From Qipengyuania gelatinilytica (GTDB taxonomy: Bacteria > Pseudomonadota > Alphaproteobacteria > Sphingomonadales > Sphingomonadaceae): a stretch of 64,000 nt of DNA. Shown piece by piece: positions 24,174 to 33,225 of the stretch. The notes below the pieces were generated by a model. That model did no database searches and was not told where the DNA came from. It saw only the letters and a list, made by a program, of their open reading frames with translations. Numbering within the stretch: the first letter of the stretch is position 1; every line of letters begins with the position of its first letter. The stretch covers positions 1,674,001 through 1,738,000 of the forward strand of contig NZ_CP081294.1 of assembly GCF_019711315.1 (NCBI RefSeq), written 5' to 3'. A program made the translations under genes and the position numbers.

Positions 24174-25034
24174 TTAATGTACCGGAGGATCCACCCGCGG
24201 CACCTGCCTGACGGGCGCGACGGGCTCGCCCGGCGTACGCGGCGGCAGGGCGTTCTCAGGCACGTCGTCGATCTGCATGTCAAAGGTCTCGACATGTTCG
24301 AGGTTGCGCACGGCAACCGACAGTTTCTCGCCATCCCACTCGATCTCGTTGAAACTGCACGGCGTCGACCGGGTGCGCTTGGAAAGCGTACCGGCACCGA
24401 TCATGCGGACCGGGCCATTGGCCGTCTCCTCCAGGATATCGAAGGCGTCGTGCACATGCCCCGACAGGACGGCCTCGACCGGGCGTTTGGCTAGCGCGCG
24501 CAGGGCCTTGTCGCCATTCTTGGTGAGCGCAGTCCCTTGGGTACCGACTTCGCGCAGCGGATGGTGCACCGCGACGAGCGCACGAACGCCCTCGGGCAGG
24601 GCGTCGATCGCGGCGAGGCATTTTTCCAGCGCGGCATCGGTCACCCAGCCCTTCGACCAGTTCAACCGCGGTTGTGCGCGGACGGCGGTCTTGAGCGGCA
24701 CCACGGCCAGGCAGCCGAGGTCGATTTCGCGCTCCACCTTCTCCGCCATGCCGCGGAACCGCTTGTATGGCGCGAAGAAGCGCTCGATGGGGTTGAAATA
24801 GGGCATGTCGTGATTGCCGACTTCGACCGTTACCGGCGCTTCGAGGGAATTGATCCAGCGTGTTGCCGCATCGAATTCCCGATGGCGCGCGCGCATGGTC
24901 AGGTCTCCGGTAATCGCCACCGCATCGGGGCGTTTCTCGGAGATTTCCTGCTTGACCCAATCAAGGGCCCGGTTGTTCTCGAGGCCGAAATGGACATCGG
25001 AAAGGTGAAAGATACGCCGTGCGTCAGAAGCCAT
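24174..25034 (-). CDS. Calcineurin-like metallophosphoesterase
   Basis: 286 residues. The five metallophosphoesterase motifs are visible: LSDVHFG (D13, H15), ITGDLTMRARH, EVGNHDMPYF, AVHHPLREV and SGHVHDAF. The protein should bind two metal ions and cleave phosphomono- or diesters in the cytoplasm; relatives include cyclic-nucleotide and UDP-sugar phosphoesterases. Substrate cannot be read from the sequence. Its start overlaps the end of the diacylglycerol-kinase-like gene by 11 nt, so the two are co-expressed, hinting at lipid or nucleotide phosphate metabolism. Confidence 0.88.
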   Translation of the reverse strand: MASDARRIFHLSDVHFGLENNRALDWVKQEISEKRPDAVAITGDLTMRARHREFDAATRWINSLEAPVTVEVGNHDMPYFNPIERFFAPYKRFRGMAEKVEREIDLGCLAVVPLKTAVRAQPRLNWSKGWVTDAALEKCLAAIDALPEGVRALVAVHHPLREVGTQGTALTKNGDKALRALAKRPVEAVLSGHVHDAFDILEETANGPVRMIGAGTLSKRTRSTPCSFNEIEWDGEKLSVAVRNLEHVETFDMQIDDVPENALPPRTPGEPVAPVRQVPRVDPPVH

Positions 25035-25881
25035 GATGCGTCGCTAGCAGATTGACCTCGCAGGGGGCCACGGTGAATTTCGCACGGGAGCCAAGCTGGG
25101 CCGGTTCACCGTCGACCAATATGTCGAGCGGGCCGCCATTCACCGTTTCGAGGGTGATCTCGGGAACGATGCCGAGACGCGTGTGGGGCCCCTCGCGAAA
25201 GTTCCTTTTCAGCAGGGCGATCGATTGCTGGAGGAATTCACCCGCGTTCTCCGCATGGAAGCCATCGAGCTGTATCCCGCGATGGCTCGGCGTGAATTCG
25301 ATCAGCGGATAGCCTCCAGGGTCACCGAGTTGCGGGGAATGGCAGCGCACCATCGCTCCGCCAGTCGTTTCGGCAACGGCATCGCTGGCGCCCTCGGCGA
25401 TTGCGGGCAGGTCGAGATCGCGCATGGCCTCCCTTACGCCCGCCCATGCAGTGCCCGGGCCCGCCAGCAAACCGGCCAGCGCATCACCCGCCTCGCAGCG
25501 CGCCACCAGCGGACGGACCGGTATCGCCGCCCCCGAGGAAACCCTCCGGATGATTTCGGCGAGCTCCGCATCCGGGCCATGGAGGCGCTTCGACAGCAGG
25601 TTCATGGTGCCGCCTGGCAGGACCAGTACCTCCCCCTGCCAGCCATAAAGGCCGGTTATCGCGGCGTTAAGTGTTCCATCGCCGGTGAACACCGCAAGCC
25701 GTTCGACGTTTGCCTCGTCGAGTTCCTGCGGCGTCGGTAGATCGTGGTCGGGAAAGCTGATCGTCCGGACAATCGGACAGCCGTGCTCATCGCAATGACC
25801 CTGCAACAGGTCGACGGCCTGTTCGGAATTGCTGCCCGAACGGGAATTCGTGAGAAGCCACATGGAGTTGCGGGAAGCCAT
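25024..25881 (-). CDS. Diacylglycerol/lipid kinase-like protein
   Basis: 285 residues of the DAGK-catalytic/YegS family. Residues 66-70 read TGDGT (GGDGT in most kinases) and 88-94 LPGGTMN, the nucleotide-binding motifs; the N-terminal WLLTNSRSGS matches the first strand-loop. Such enzymes phosphorylate diacylglycerol, sphingosine-like or other lipids. The Gly to Thr change at the first position of the glycine motif is uncommon and may affect activity. It overlaps the downstream phosphoesterase gene by 11 nt. Confidence 0.8.
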   Translation of the reverse strand: MASRNSMWLLTNSRSGSNSEQAVDLLQGHCDEHGCPIVRTISFPDHDLPTPQELDEANVERLAVFTGDGTLNAAITGLYGWQGEVLVLPGGTMNLLSKRLHGPDAELAEIIRRVSSGAAIPVRPLVARCEAGDALAGLLAGPGTAWAGVREAMRDLDLPAIAEGASDAVAETTGGAMVRCHSPQLGDPGGYPLIEFTPSHRGIQLDGFHAENAGEFLQQSIALLKRNFREGPHTRLGIVPEITLETVNGGPLDILVDGEPAQLGSRAKFTVAPCEVNLLATHHGF

Positions 25882-25920
25882 GCCCGAGAAGCGCGCAGGG
25901 GCCCTTCAGGTTCCCACACG

Positions 25921-26223
25921 TCAGATCCGTCCGGACAGGATCAGCCAGGCGGTTGCGAAATTGAACGAGCTGTAGATCGCATAGGCGATGACGGCACCCG
26001 TCCAGCCCTGCGCGGCGAGAAGCATGCAGGCAAGCAGCACGACGAATTCGAAGGCAAGCGAGACCCTGCGGCCTGCCCCCTGGAAGCCCCGAAACTGTTC
26101 GAGCATCGGGTGGCGGCTTTCCAAGACCGCCTTGTGGACGAAGAAATTGCCCACTCCGAGCAGGAACATGATGCCGATCAGGAACACCCTCCAGAAATAG
26201 GAATGCTGTTCGCCGATTGCCAA
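25921..26223 (-). CDS. Small integral membrane protein, unknown
   Basis: 100 residues with about three hydrophobic segments: near 11-28 (FWRVFLIGIMFLLGVGNF), 52-70 (SLAFEFVVLLACMLLAAQ) and 74-95 (GAVIAYAIYSSFNFATAWLIL). No recognised family. It lies 39 nt upstream of the lipid-kinase gene in the same direction and may be part of that unit. The 164-nt gap to urcA on its other side holds divergent promoters that I could not resolve. Confidence 0.6.
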   Translation of the reverse strand: MAIGEQHSYFWRVFLIGIMFLLGVGNFFVHKAVLESRHPMLEQFRGFQGAGRRVSLAFEFVVLLACMLLAAQGWTGAVIAYAIYSSFNFATAWLILSGRI

Positions 26224-26387
26224 TCGTCATTCGTCGCCCGTTCTCCCCTTTCGGTCCAGAAGCGCTCCCCGCCCGTCGATAGTCGCGTGCAATTACAGTT
26301 GTAGCTGAGCAATACAGGTCGTGCGGCGGGTCCGAAACGACAGTCCCCCAGAAAATCCGGGCCCGCCGCAGACCCGGAGGAATATCA

Positions 26388-26678
26388 ATGAAAAAGACCC
26401 TCGTAGCACTCACCCTGGCAGCTTTCGCTCTCCCCGCGAGCGCCCAGACTATCTCGTTCGAAGTCGAATATCGCGACCTCGACCTTGCATCGGAACACGG
26501 CCAGAAAACGCTTGAGCAGCGCATCGACATCGCCGCTCGCAAGGCCTGCGATTATTCGCGCCACACCACCGGATCGCGCCTTCGCGATGCCGAAACGCGG
26601 CGCTGCTTCGAGGAGGCCAAGGCATCCGCGACCAAGAAATTCGCAGCTGTCATAGAGCAGCGTGCGAACGGCGGCTGA
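26388..26678 (+). CDS. UrcA-family secreted protein
   Basis: 96 residues. The signal peptide (KKTLVALTLAAFALPASAQ) has a clear Ala-x-Ala site. The mature part (FEVEYRDLDLASEHGQKTLEQRIDIAARKACDY) matches the UrcA family, short periplasmic proteins with two conserved cysteines that are frequent in Sphingomonadales and of unknown function. The ATG is preceded by GGAGGAAT. The gene is monocistronic: a strong terminator follows. Confidence 0.85.
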   Translation: MKKTLVALTLAAFALPASAQTISFEVEYRDLDLASEHGQKTLEQRIDIAARKACDYSRHTTGSRLRDAETRRCFEEAKASATKKFAAVIEQRANGG

Positions 26679-26702
26679 TCAACCCCCAGCCCGCTAACCT
26701 GC

Positions 26703-26744
26703 ACCCCGGCCGGACTGCAGTCCCCCGGCCGGGGTGTTTTTTTG
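26703..26744 (+). terminator. Strong intrinsic terminator after UrcA gene
   Basis: A perfect 12-bp stem (CACCCCGGCCGG at 26703-26714 with its complement at 26726-26737), 11-nt loop, then seven T followed by G and more T. It lies 25 nt after the stop. Confidence 0.93.
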
Positions 26745-26791
26745 TTTTTTGAAATAAGAGAGGCCGGATCCCGCACGGGACCACTCACCAA

Positions 26792-27529
26792 CTACCTGCC
26801 GGCCATCGCCTTTACCTTTGGCAGGTAGGTACGGCCGATGCGCAGCGCTTCGCCGTCCTCCATCTCGACCGACCAGACGCCAAGGCCATCGTGGCGAAGG
26901 CCCTTGATGCGATCCTTCCTCAGGATCGTCGAGCGGTGGATGCGGATGAACTTGGCCGGATCGAGCCGCTTCTCGAGACCTGCAATGGTCTGCAACAGCA
27001 GGTAGCTGCGGTCCTCGACATGCAGGCGGACATAGTCACGCTCTGCATCGATGCGCGAGACTTCCTCGGTGTCGATACGGATCAGCTCGCTGCGATGCGG
27101 GATCCACAATTCCTCGAGCCACTTGCTTTCCTCGCGATCGCCTTCGCCGCGGCGGGCAAGCGCGCGCTGGATGGCGCGTTCGAGACGATCCGGCTTTACC
27201 GGCTTGAGGACATAGTCCACCGCATCGAGATCGAAGGCCTCGACTGCGTAATTGTCATGTGCAGTGACGAAGACGACCGCCGGGCGCTCTTCCTGCTTGG
27301 CGAGCGCCTTGGCGACCGAAAGCCCATCGACTTCGGGCATGGTCATGTCGAGCAGGATCAGGTCGGGCGAAAGCGCCTCGACCAGCCGCAGCGCCTGGGC
27401 ACCGTCGCTGGCCGTGCCGACGACGTTGAGATCGTCCATCTTGCTGCAGATGACCTGCATGCGTTCGACGGCCAGCGGTTCGTCATCGACGATCAGCGTG
27501 CGCAATTTCGTGTCTGCTTCCTCAGCCAT
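26792..27529 (-). CDS. LytTR-type response regulator
   Basis: 245 residues. The receiver domain (about 10-125) has the acidic pair D15/D16, phospho-acceptor D61 (DLILLDMTMPEVDG) and the conserved lysine in YVLKPVKPD. The C-terminal LytTR DNA-binding domain (about 145-243) includes ISRIDAERDYVRLHV and FIRIHRSTILRKDRI. This is an AlgR/LytR-type transcription factor that binds direct repeats when phosphorylated. It overlaps the kinase gene by 8 nt, so the two form one two-component system. Targets are unknown. Confidence 0.92.
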   Translation of the reverse strand: MAEEADTKLRTLIVDDEPLAVERMQVICSKMDDLNVVGTASDGAQALRLVEALSPDLILLDMTMPEVDGLSVAKALAKQEERPAVVFVTAHDNYAVEAFDLDAVDYVLKPVKPDRLERAIQRALARRGEGDREESKWLEELWIPHRSELIRIDTEEVSRIDAERDYVRLHVEDRSYLLLQTIAGLEKRLDPAKFIRIHRSTILRKDRIKGLRHDGLGVWSVEMEDGEALRIGRTYLPKVKAMAGR

Positions 27530-28739
27530 GCTTCACCATCGGTAGCCTGAGTTCGGTTTCATAGCCATCGAGCGACTGGCCCGACGTAATCGTCGCTTCC
27601 TGCCCGAAACGCGCCTCGAGGCGGTCGCGGACATTGGCGAGGCCGATGCCGAAACCGCCGGTGTGGGTGGTTGGCATTCCCGGTCCATTGTCGCTGACAC
27701 GGATGACGAGACGGCCGTATTCCTCGCGCGCGACAATGCTGATCGTCACCGGCCTTGCCGATGCGGAGACACCGTATTTCACCGAATTCTCTACCAGCGG
27801 CTGCAGGATCATGCCGGGCACCTTGAGCTGGGCGAGCTCGTCCGGAAGATCGACATGCACCCTGAGCCGGTCGGGGAACCGCACCGATTCGATTTCGAGG
27901 TAATGTTCCTGCAGGTCGATTTCGTCCTCGAGGCTCACGTCACCGGTCGAATCGTCGGCCAGCGAATGGCGGTAGAACCGCGACAGCGACTGGATCATTT
28001 CCTCGGCACGATCGCCCTTGCCGGTCATCACGAGCGAGGACAGCGAATTCAGCGTGTTGAACAGGAAATGCGGGTTCACCTGGTAGCGCAAGCTGCGCAG
28101 TTCGGCCGCCTTGGCCGCGCTGCGGAAGCGCTCTCCCCGCCGTTCGGCAGCCCGCGCACGGGCGCCCGCGACGATGGCGATATAAAGTGCCGCCCATGCC
28201 AGCAGCAGGAAATAGCGCGAGAGCGCGAGGTCGGTGAGCCGCCGCCAGTAGTCGGCTGCGGTCGGCGCAGGTTCGATGACGATGGAGGCGGGGGGTGCTT
28301 CGGGACTGCCGTCGCCACCCTGCTCCGTACCTTCCGGGGCAGTCTGTCCGGGAATGTCGAGCAGGAGATTACCCGATTCGTCGCGGCGGATCGTCAGGCC
28401 GCGCTGCTCGCCGATCTTGGCGCGGACCTGGTCCTCGATCGGGGCGAAAATCATCGTATTGATCTGCGCGATGGCGAGCGATGCAGGAACGGCAGCGATG
28501 ATCGCAATGCCGACCTTCATGGCGAGGCTGCGCGCATCGAACAATCGCAGCAGCATCCACAGAAGGACGGTGATGCCCCCGCCGGCGACACACACGAGCG
28601 CGCGTCTCCACAGCAATTCGTCCTGCAATTCGAGGCCGACCACGGCGCCGCGCGCGGTGATCAGCAGGAAATAGGCCACCCACAGTCCGACGATGGACAG
28701 GACCACCACCTTGACCGGTGCGCGCGTATCGCGATTCAT
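27522..28739 (-). CDS. LytS/AlgZ-type sensor histidine kinase
   Basis: 405 residues from ATG 28737-28739; an upstream in-frame start adds nine residues. The N-terminal half has about four membrane helices with a polar loop between helices 3 and 4 (roughly 105-165, acidic, Pro-rich) that may face the periplasm. The His_kinase domain carries RYQVNPHFLFNTLNSL with the phospho-accepting histidine; the ATPase has NSVKYGVS and SDNGPGMP...GFGIGLANV. It should phosphorylate the LytTR regulator encoded next to it. Confidence 0.9.
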   Translation of the reverse strand: MNRDTRAPVKVVVLSIVGLWVAYFLLITARGAVVGLELQDELLWRRALVCVAGGGITVLLWMLLRLFDARSLAMKVGIAIIAAVPASLAIAQINTMIFAPIEDQVRAKIGEQRGLTIRRDESGNLLLDIPGQTAPEGTEQGGDGSPEAPPASIVIEPAPTAADYWRRLTDLALSRYFLLLAWAALYIAIVAGARARAAERRGERFRSAAKAAELRSLRYQVNPHFLFNTLNSLSSLVMTGKGDRAEEMIQSLSRFYRHSLADDSTGDVSLEDEIDLQEHYLEIESVRFPDRLRVHVDLPDELAQLKVPGMILQPLVENSVKYGVSASARPVTISIVAREEYGRLVIRVSDNGPGMPTTHTGGFGIGLANVRDRLEARFGQEATITSGQSLDGYETELRLPMVKHG

Positions 28740-28838
28740 CTGGGGTTCAGCGTTCAAAACAGGCAATATGTGGCGTTTCGGCGGCGCAAAGGCCAGCGCC
28801 GCCGTCGAACTCGCATTGCTGTTTGTCGAGGATCGACC

Positions 28839-30365
28839 TTATTCGGCGGGCTCGACCTCGCCTTTCGCGATCTTCTCGCGCCAGCGTGCCGGGGCGAGCG
28901 TGTGGACATTGTTACCCGCCGCATCGACTGCGACAGTCACCGGCATGTCCTGGACCTCGAATTCGTAGATCGCTTCCATGCCGAGATCCTCGAAAGCGAC
29001 GACCTCCGCGCCCTTGATCGCGCGGCTGACAAGGTATGCCGCGCCGCCGGTTGCCATCAGATAAGCGACCTTGAAGCGGCTGATGACCTCGACCGCATCA
29101 TGCCCGCGCTCGGCCTTGCCGATCATGGCGAGGAGGCCGAGGTCGAGCATCATCTCGGTGAATTTGTCCATGCGCGTGGCGGTGGTCGGACCGGCGGGTC
29201 CTACGACTTCGCCCATCACCGGATCGACCGGGCCGACATAGTAGATCGCGCGGCCCTTGAATTCGACCGGCAGCTCCTCGCCCTTTTCGAGCATATCGTG
29301 GATGCGCTTGTGCGCCGCATCGCGCCCGGTGAGCATCTTGCCCGAGAGTAGCAGTCGGTCGCCATGCTCCCAGCTGGCGACTTCTTCGGGCGTGAGATTG
29401 TTCAGGTCGACGCGCTTTGCCGCGGCGTCCGGCTTCCACGTCACATCGGGATATTCGTCGATATTCGGAGGATCGAGATAGGCCGGACCCGACCCGTCGA
29501 GCGTGAAATGCGCATGACGCGTCGCGGCACAGTTCGGGATCATGGCCACCGGCTTGCCCGCCGCATGGCAGGGTGCATCGAGGATTTTCACGTCGAGCAC
29601 GGTCGAGAGGCCGCCGAGGCCCTGCGCACCGATACCCTGCGCGTTGACCGCGTCGAAGATGTTGATGCGAAGCTGTTCGAGATCGGTCTGCGCGCCGCGC
29701 TTCTTCAGCTGGCCCATGTCGATCGGGTCCATGAGGCTGAGCTTGGCGAGCTTCATGCAATGCTCCGCCGTACCGCCGATACCGATGCCGAGCATGCCCG
29801 GCGGGCACCAGCCCGCGCCCATAGAAGGCAGCTGCTCGACCACCCAGTCGACGATGTTGTCGCTCGGGTTCATCATCTTGAACTTCGACTTGTTCTCGCT
29901 GCCGCCACCCTTGGCTGCGACGTCCACGTCGATCGTGTCGCCTGGCACCATCTCGACCGACAGCACGCTCGGCGTGTTGTCGCGCGTGTTGCGGCGGGTG
30001 AAGGCGGGATCGGCAAGGATCGAGGCGCGCAGCTTGTTGTCGGGATGGTTGTAGGCCTGGCGCACGCCCTCATCGACCACTTCCTGCAAGCTGCGCTTCG
30101 TATCGAGGCGGCAGTTCATGCCCCATTTGACGAAGACATTGACGATGCCCGTGTCTTGGCAGATCGGGCGGTGCCCCTCGGCGCACATGCGGCTGTTGGT
30201 GAGGATCTGCGCAATCGCATCCTTCGCCGCCGGGCCGGCTTCTGCCTCATAGGCTTCGCCCAGTGCGCGGATATAATCCATCGGATGATAGTAGGAAATG
30301 TACTGCAGCGCGTCTTTCACGCTCTCGATAAGGTCCTCTTCCCTGATAACCACCATGCCGTTCAT
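28839..30365 (-). CDS. Fumarate hydratase class I (Fe-S)
   Basis: 508-residue [4Fe-4S] fumarase that interconverts fumarate and malate in the citric acid cycle. Cluster cysteines lie in RPICQDTG, WCPPGMLGIGIGGTAEHC and PNCAATRHAHF. The N-terminal alpha domain and the C-terminal beta domain (WEHGDRLLLSGKMLTGRDAAHKR, GPTTATRMDKF) are fused in one chain, as in FumA/FumB. Oxygen-labile clusters link this enzyme to the suf operon in the same window. A start three codons downstream (30356) is also possible. Confidence 0.95.
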   Translation of the reverse strand: MNGMVVIREEDLIESVKDALQYISYYHPMDYIRALGEAYEAEAGPAAKDAIAQILTNSRMCAEGHRPICQDTGIVNVFVKWGMNCRLDTKRSLQEVVDEGVRQAYNHPDNKLRASILADPAFTRRNTRDNTPSVLSVEMVPGDTIDVDVAAKGGGSENKSKFKMMNPSDNIVDWVVEQLPSMGAGWCPPGMLGIGIGGTAEHCMKLAKLSLMDPIDMGQLKKRGAQTDLEQLRINIFDAVNAQGIGAQGLGGLSTVLDVKILDAPCHAAGKPVAMIPNCAATRHAHFTLDGSGPAYLDPPNIDEYPDVTWKPDAAAKRVDLNNLTPEEVASWEHGDRLLLSGKMLTGRDAAHKRIHDMLEKGEELPVEFKGRAIYYVGPVDPVMGEVVGPAGPTTATRMDKFTEMMLDLGLLAMIGKAERGHDAVEVISRFKVAYLMATGGAAYLVSRAIKGAEVVAFEDLGMEAIYEFEVQDMPVTVAVDAAGNNVHTLAPARWREKIAKGEVEPAE

Positions 30366-30473
30366 CGCTGCCTATTCCCATGTTGCAGATTTGCGCTCCC
30401 CGATAGGCGCGTTTGGCGGCATCGGTCAAAGCGCTTGGAAGCAAAGGGTCTTGCGCCTAAGGCAACGCAGCAC

Positions 30474-30501
30474 TTGCGCAACCGTGTTATTACTGTAATA
30501 C
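30474..30501 (+). promoter_or_regulatory. Candidate pcm-tolC promoter with palindrome
   Basis: TTGCGC (30474-30479), 16-nt spacer, TAATAC (30496-30501). A perfect 13-bp palindrome, TATTACTGTAATA (30488-30500), covers the -10 region, 16 nt before the pcm-like ATG. It has the form of a repressor operator; no regulator gene is adjacent. The remaining part of the 151-nt gap to the fumarase gene shows nothing clear. Confidence 0.4.
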
Positions 30502-30516
30502 AGCACTCGGATATTT

Positions 30517-31113
30517 ATGAGCACCACGACCAAGACCCGCCCCGACTACGCCGCCGCAAGGAAGGCGATGATCGACAGCCAGCTGCGCACCAGCGGCGTG
30601 AACGAGCCCTTCGTGCTCGAACGCATGGGTACGCTTCCCCGCGAAGATTTCGTGCCTGAAAACGCCAAGGGCACCGCGTATATGGATCGCGCGATCCGGC
30701 TGGGCGAAGGCGGCTTCCTGCCCGCGCCACTGTTCCACGGCGCAATGCTCGCCGAAGCCAGCCCCAAGGCGGAGGACACCGTCCTCGTGATCGATGGCGG
30801 CAGCGGCTACTTGCCTGCGCTGGTCGAACCGCTGGTTGGCTCGGTCAAGGCGATCTCGCCTGCCGATGCGCTCAAGGCCAAGAAGGGCAATTATTCGCTC
30901 GTCCTCGTCGACGGTGCGATCGAACATGTTCCGGCAAGTCTTGCTAAGCAGGTCGCCGAAGGCGGCCGCATCGTTACCGGCCTGGTCGAACGCGGCGTGA
31001 CCCGCCTCGCCACGGGCCGCAAGTCGGGCAAGGCGCTCGCGCTGCTGCCGCTTGCAGAGATGGGCGTTCCTCGCCTCGGCGCATTCGACAAGCCGGAGAG
31101 CTGGAGCTTCTAA
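30517..31113 (+). CDS. Divergent protein-L-isoaspartate methyltransferase-like protein
   Basis: 198 residues. The N-terminus (DYAAARKAMIDSQLRTSGVNEPFVLERMGTLPREDFVPE) fits the PCMT family, and residues around 85-100 (VLVIDGGSGYLPALVEP) correspond to the SAM-binding glycine loop. It is shorter than E. coli Pcm (208 aa) and several catalytic features look changed: the usual T-I-S-Q-P active-site segment reads LPAPL. Alphaproteobacterial tolC operons often begin with such a gene, so it may not repair isoaspartate at all. tolC starts 21 nt downstream. Confidence 0.75.
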   Translation: MSTTTKTRPDYAAARKAMIDSQLRTSGVNEPFVLERMGTLPREDFVPENAKGTAYMDRAIRLGEGGFLPAPLFHGAMLAEASPKAEDTVLVIDGGSGYLPALVEPLVGSVKAISPADALKAKKGNYSLVLVDGAIEHVPASLAKQVAEGGRIVTGLVERGVTRLATGRKSGKALALLPLAEMGVPRLGAFDKPESWSF

Positions 31114-31134
31114 GAAATGCACAAGGGAGGGGTA

Positions 31135-32610
31135 GTGAACAGACTGGTACTTTCGGGGAGCGTGATCGCGCTGGCCCTGGCCGCAACCCCTGCCCAGGCC
31201 GACACGCTGCAGGAAGCGCTGACCGACGCCTATGTGAACAACCCGACGCTCGAAGCGGCGCGCGCCAACCAGCGTGCGACCGACGAGAACGTACAGATCG
31301 AACGGTCTGCCGGCCTGCCTTCGATCGACGGCGCAGCTTCCGTGACCGAGTTCATCAAGCAGCGCTCGACCAGCTTCTTCACTCCGGATCGCTTGCTGAC
31401 GGCAGGCGTCGATCTGGGTGTTCCGATCTATTCGGGTGGCGCCGTGCGCAATTCGGTCGCCGCCGCGAAAGAGCGGGTACAGGCTGGTCGCGCAGACCTG
31501 CGCGGCACCGAAAGCGCAATCTTCACCCGCGTCGTGGCCGCATATATGGATGTCCTTCGCGGCCAGGCGCTCGTCGCGCTTTCGGCCAACCAGGTCGACG
31601 TCCTTTCGGTCAACGTCTCGGCGACCAGCGACCGTTTCGAAATTGGCGACCTGACGCGCACCGACGTTGCCCAGTCGCAGGCCCGCCTTGCGCTGGCCGA
31701 GGGCGACCTGCGCAGCGCACAGGCCAATCTCATCGCTGCGCGCGAGGACTATATCGCCCTCGTCGGCAAGGCTCCGACCGACCTTCAGGCACCGCCGCCG
31801 CTTCCCGGCCTTCCCGGCGATGTCGAAACCGCGGTCGATGTCGCGCTCGAGAACAATCCCGACCTGATCGCTGCGAAGGAACGTGCGGCCGCTGCAGGTT
31901 ACGATATCGAAGTCGCCGGTTCGAGCCGCCTTCCCCGCCTGTCGGTCTTCGCAGGCTACGATTACGACAACTATCTGGGCAGTGTTGCGGACGGTCCGCT
32001 CGATCCCTCGGATCCCAACAGCCCGATCGTCCCCAGCGACCAGACCGCGACCGCCGCATCGGCAGGCGTCTCGCTCCGCATTCCCCTGTTCCAGGGTGGC
32101 CGACCGGCAGCCCTGCAACGCCAGGCAACCGCGCGCGCCACGGCCGCTTTCGAGAACGTCATCGCAGCCGAACGCGACGTGATCGCCCAGACCCGCGCCG
32201 CCTATTCGAGCTGGCAGGCGAGCCTCGCGATCATCGAAAGTTCGCAATCGGCTGTGGATGCCGCCGCGCTCAGCCTCGAAGGCGTGCGGGCCGAGAATTC
32301 GATCGGCAACCGCACGATCCTCGACGTGCTGAACGCCGAACAGGAACTGCTGTCTTCGCGCGTCCAGCTGGTGACCGCACGGCGCAATGCCTATGTCGCA
32401 GGCTTCTCGCTCCTGGCCGCGATGGGCCGCGCCGAAGCGCGAGACCTCGGCCTTGGCGACGAGGGCGTGCTCTACGACCCGATCGACAATTACGACCGTG
32501 TCAGCGGTAGTGTCTGGGACTGGGGGCGCGATCCCGCTCCCGAAGCAAAGGCCAGCAGCACCGTCGATATCCCGGCCGCCACTGCCGAGATTCCCGAGAT
32601 TGAAGACTAG
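31135..32610 (+). CDS. tolC: TolC-family outer-membrane efflux protein
   Basis: About 491 residues from a GTG at 31135 preceded by GGGAGGGG; an in-frame ATG at 31117 would add six residues before the signal. The signal peptide ends APAQA. Two OEP repeats of long alpha-helical coiled coil follow, with SVPIY-like strand GVDLGVPIYSGGAVRNSV in repeat 1 and GVSLRIPLFQGGRPAAL in repeat 2, and the late AENSIGNRTILDVLNAEQELL characteristic of TolC. The trimer forms the exit duct for RND, ABC and type I export systems. Confidence 0.93.
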   Translation: MNRLVLSGSVIALALAATPAQADTLQEALTDAYVNNPTLEAARANQRATDENVQIERSAGLPSIDGAASVTEFIKQRSTSFFTPDRLLTAGVDLGVPIYSGGAVRNSVAAAKERVQAGRADLRGTESAIFTRVVAAYMDVLRGQALVALSANQVDVLSVNVSATSDRFEIGDLTRTDVAQSQARLALAEGDLRSAQANLIAAREDYIALVGKAPTDLQAPPPLPGLPGDVETAVDVALENNPDLIAAKERAAAAGYDIEVAGSSRLPRLSVFAGYDYDNYLGSVADGPLDPSDPNSPIVPSDQTATAASAGVSLRIPLFQGGRPAALQRQATARATAAFENVIAAERDVIAQTRAAYSSWQASLAIIESSQSAVDAAALSLEGVRAENSIGNRTILDVLNAEQELLSSRVQLVTARRNAYVAGFSLLAAMGRAEARDLGLGDEGVLYDPIDNYDRVSGSVWDWGRDPAPEAKASSTVDIPAATAEIPEIED

Positions 32611-32669
32611 GCCATTAGGCCTTAGCACTGGGACCGTACCCGATTCGGGGCAGCAATGGAGGCAGGGGC

Positions 32670-33182
32670 TTGGCTAAGATGCAGAACAACGGCGAACCTT
32701 CGGTCGAAGAGATCCTCGATTCGATCAAGAAGGTGATCGCGCGCGACAGCCGCGACGTCGAAGCCAATGCATTCGGTCGTCGCCGCGGGCTCATCGCCGG
32801 CAGCACAGAGCCAGCCGACGCGGATGAGGCCGAGGAGGTGCTCGAACTGGGCGCCGAGCTGGGCGAAGAACTCATCATCGAGGACAATGCCGACCTCGAC
32901 GCGCGCTTCGGTGAAGAGCCGGGTGAGGAAGACGATCTCGACGAAAGCCTGATCGCCGATGCGACCCGCAGCGCGATGCAGCAGAATTTCGCCGCGCTCT
33001 CGATGCTGGCAAAGCCGGGCAAGCAGCCTCAGATCGTGCGTTCGGGCGAAACCTCGCTCGAAGGCCTCGTGCGCCAGATGCTTCGCCCGATGCTGGCCCA
33101 GTGGCTCGACGACAACCTCCCCTCGATGGTCGAAGAACTGGTCAAGGCGGAAATCTCGCGCATCGCGGGCAAGAAGCGCTGA
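32670..33182 (+). CDS. DUF2497 / PopZ-like polar organising protein
   Basis: 170 residues in three parts: an N-terminal short helix (NGEPSVEEILDSIKKVIAR), a central acidic, disordered linker (DADEAEEVLELGAELGEEL), and a C-terminal helical oligomerisation region (LEGLVRQMLRPMLAQWLDDNLP, then VEELVKAEISRIAGKKR). This is the architecture of Caulobacter PopZ, which forms a polar condensate and tethers ParB-parS. It follows tolC as in many alphaproteobacteria. The match is by pattern; function here is inferred. Confidence 0.85.
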   Translation: MAKMQNNGEPSVEEILDSIKKVIARDSRDVEANAFGRRRGLIAGSTEPADADEAEEVLELGAELGEELIIEDNADLDARFGEEPGEEDDLDESLIADATRSAMQQNFAALSMLAKPGKQPQIVRSGETSLEGLVRQMLRPMLAQWLDDNLPSMVEELVKAEISRIAGKKR

Positions 33183-33225
33183 CACCCCTTACCTTAGGCA
33201 GAATTGCGCGCTAAACCGCGCGGCC

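Noticed and set aside
30490..32628. 712-codon frame antisense to pcm-like gene and tolC
   Set aside because: Spans two real genes on the other strand and shows no conserved domain.
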